The notes under the pieces: generated by a model
The model's database searches: none
Seen by the model: only the letters and a program-made list of their open reading frames with translations
What the model was told of the DNA's origin: nothing
Source: Nephromyces sp. MM_2019
Taxonomy: Eukaryota > Apicomplexa > Aconoidasida > Nephromycida
Assembly (NCBI GenBank): GCA_015657535.1
Contig: JADHZB010000211.1
Coordinates: forward strand, 1 to 31,301
Direction: 5' to 3'
Length of the DNA: 31,301 nt
Part shown: positions 31,301-31,301 of the stretch, one piece after another
How positions within the stretch are numbered: the first letter of the stretch is position 1
Layout of the letters: every line of letters starts with the position of its first letter
Made by a program: the position numbers and the translations under genes

Positions 31301-31301
31301 G

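Overview
The window is nuclear DNA of a plastid-bearing, intron-rich protist, most likely an apicomplexan or a close alveolate relative. The evidence is a Tic20-type plastid translocon protein with a long signal-plus-transit leader, a second protein with the same kind of leader (25550-27868), classical eukaryotic genes (SRP68, PNO1, a CaMKK-like kinase), and dozens of short GT-AG introns. I cannot name the species. Exons were assembled by hand from splice consensus and reading phase; no transcript data were available.

Layout. 1-887: minisatellite and pyrimidine-rich upstream region. 888-3958 (+): Tic20-like gene, 4 exons. 4003-4953 (+): unrecognised gene whose last exons are clear. 4981-12959 (-): SRP68, about 27 exons, ending 27 bp from the previous gene, tail to tail. 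12960-14044: divergent promoter region with tandem repeats. 14045-14638 (+): PNO1/Dim2. 14826-15556 (+): unrecognised multi-exon gene. 16087-21359 (-): CaMKK-like protein kinase, 11 exons, 578 codons. 21474-22556 (-): weak candidate gene. 23423-23784 (+) and 24120-25033 (-): small convergent candidate genes. 25550-27868 (+): two-exon gene for a probable plastid-targeted protein of unknown function. 27869-30300: mostly non-coding, AT-rich, with one candidate acidic exon pair on the minus strand. 30313-31301: GC-richer segment with TATA-like and AATAAA signals and two open frames, cut by the window edge and possibly part of a mobile element.

Two features recur at larger scale. First, the introns are full of TG dinucleotides on the transcribed (sense) strand, so TG versus CA runs on the plus strand tend to report gene direction. 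Second, a 12-bp near-palindrome, GTGTAYGTACAC, recurs about 15 to 20 times, mostly inside introns and often once per intron. The recognised genes serve protein targeting (Tic20 into the plastid, SRP68 to the ER), small-subunit ribosome maturation (PNO1) and signalling (kinase). They are neighbours, not an operon.
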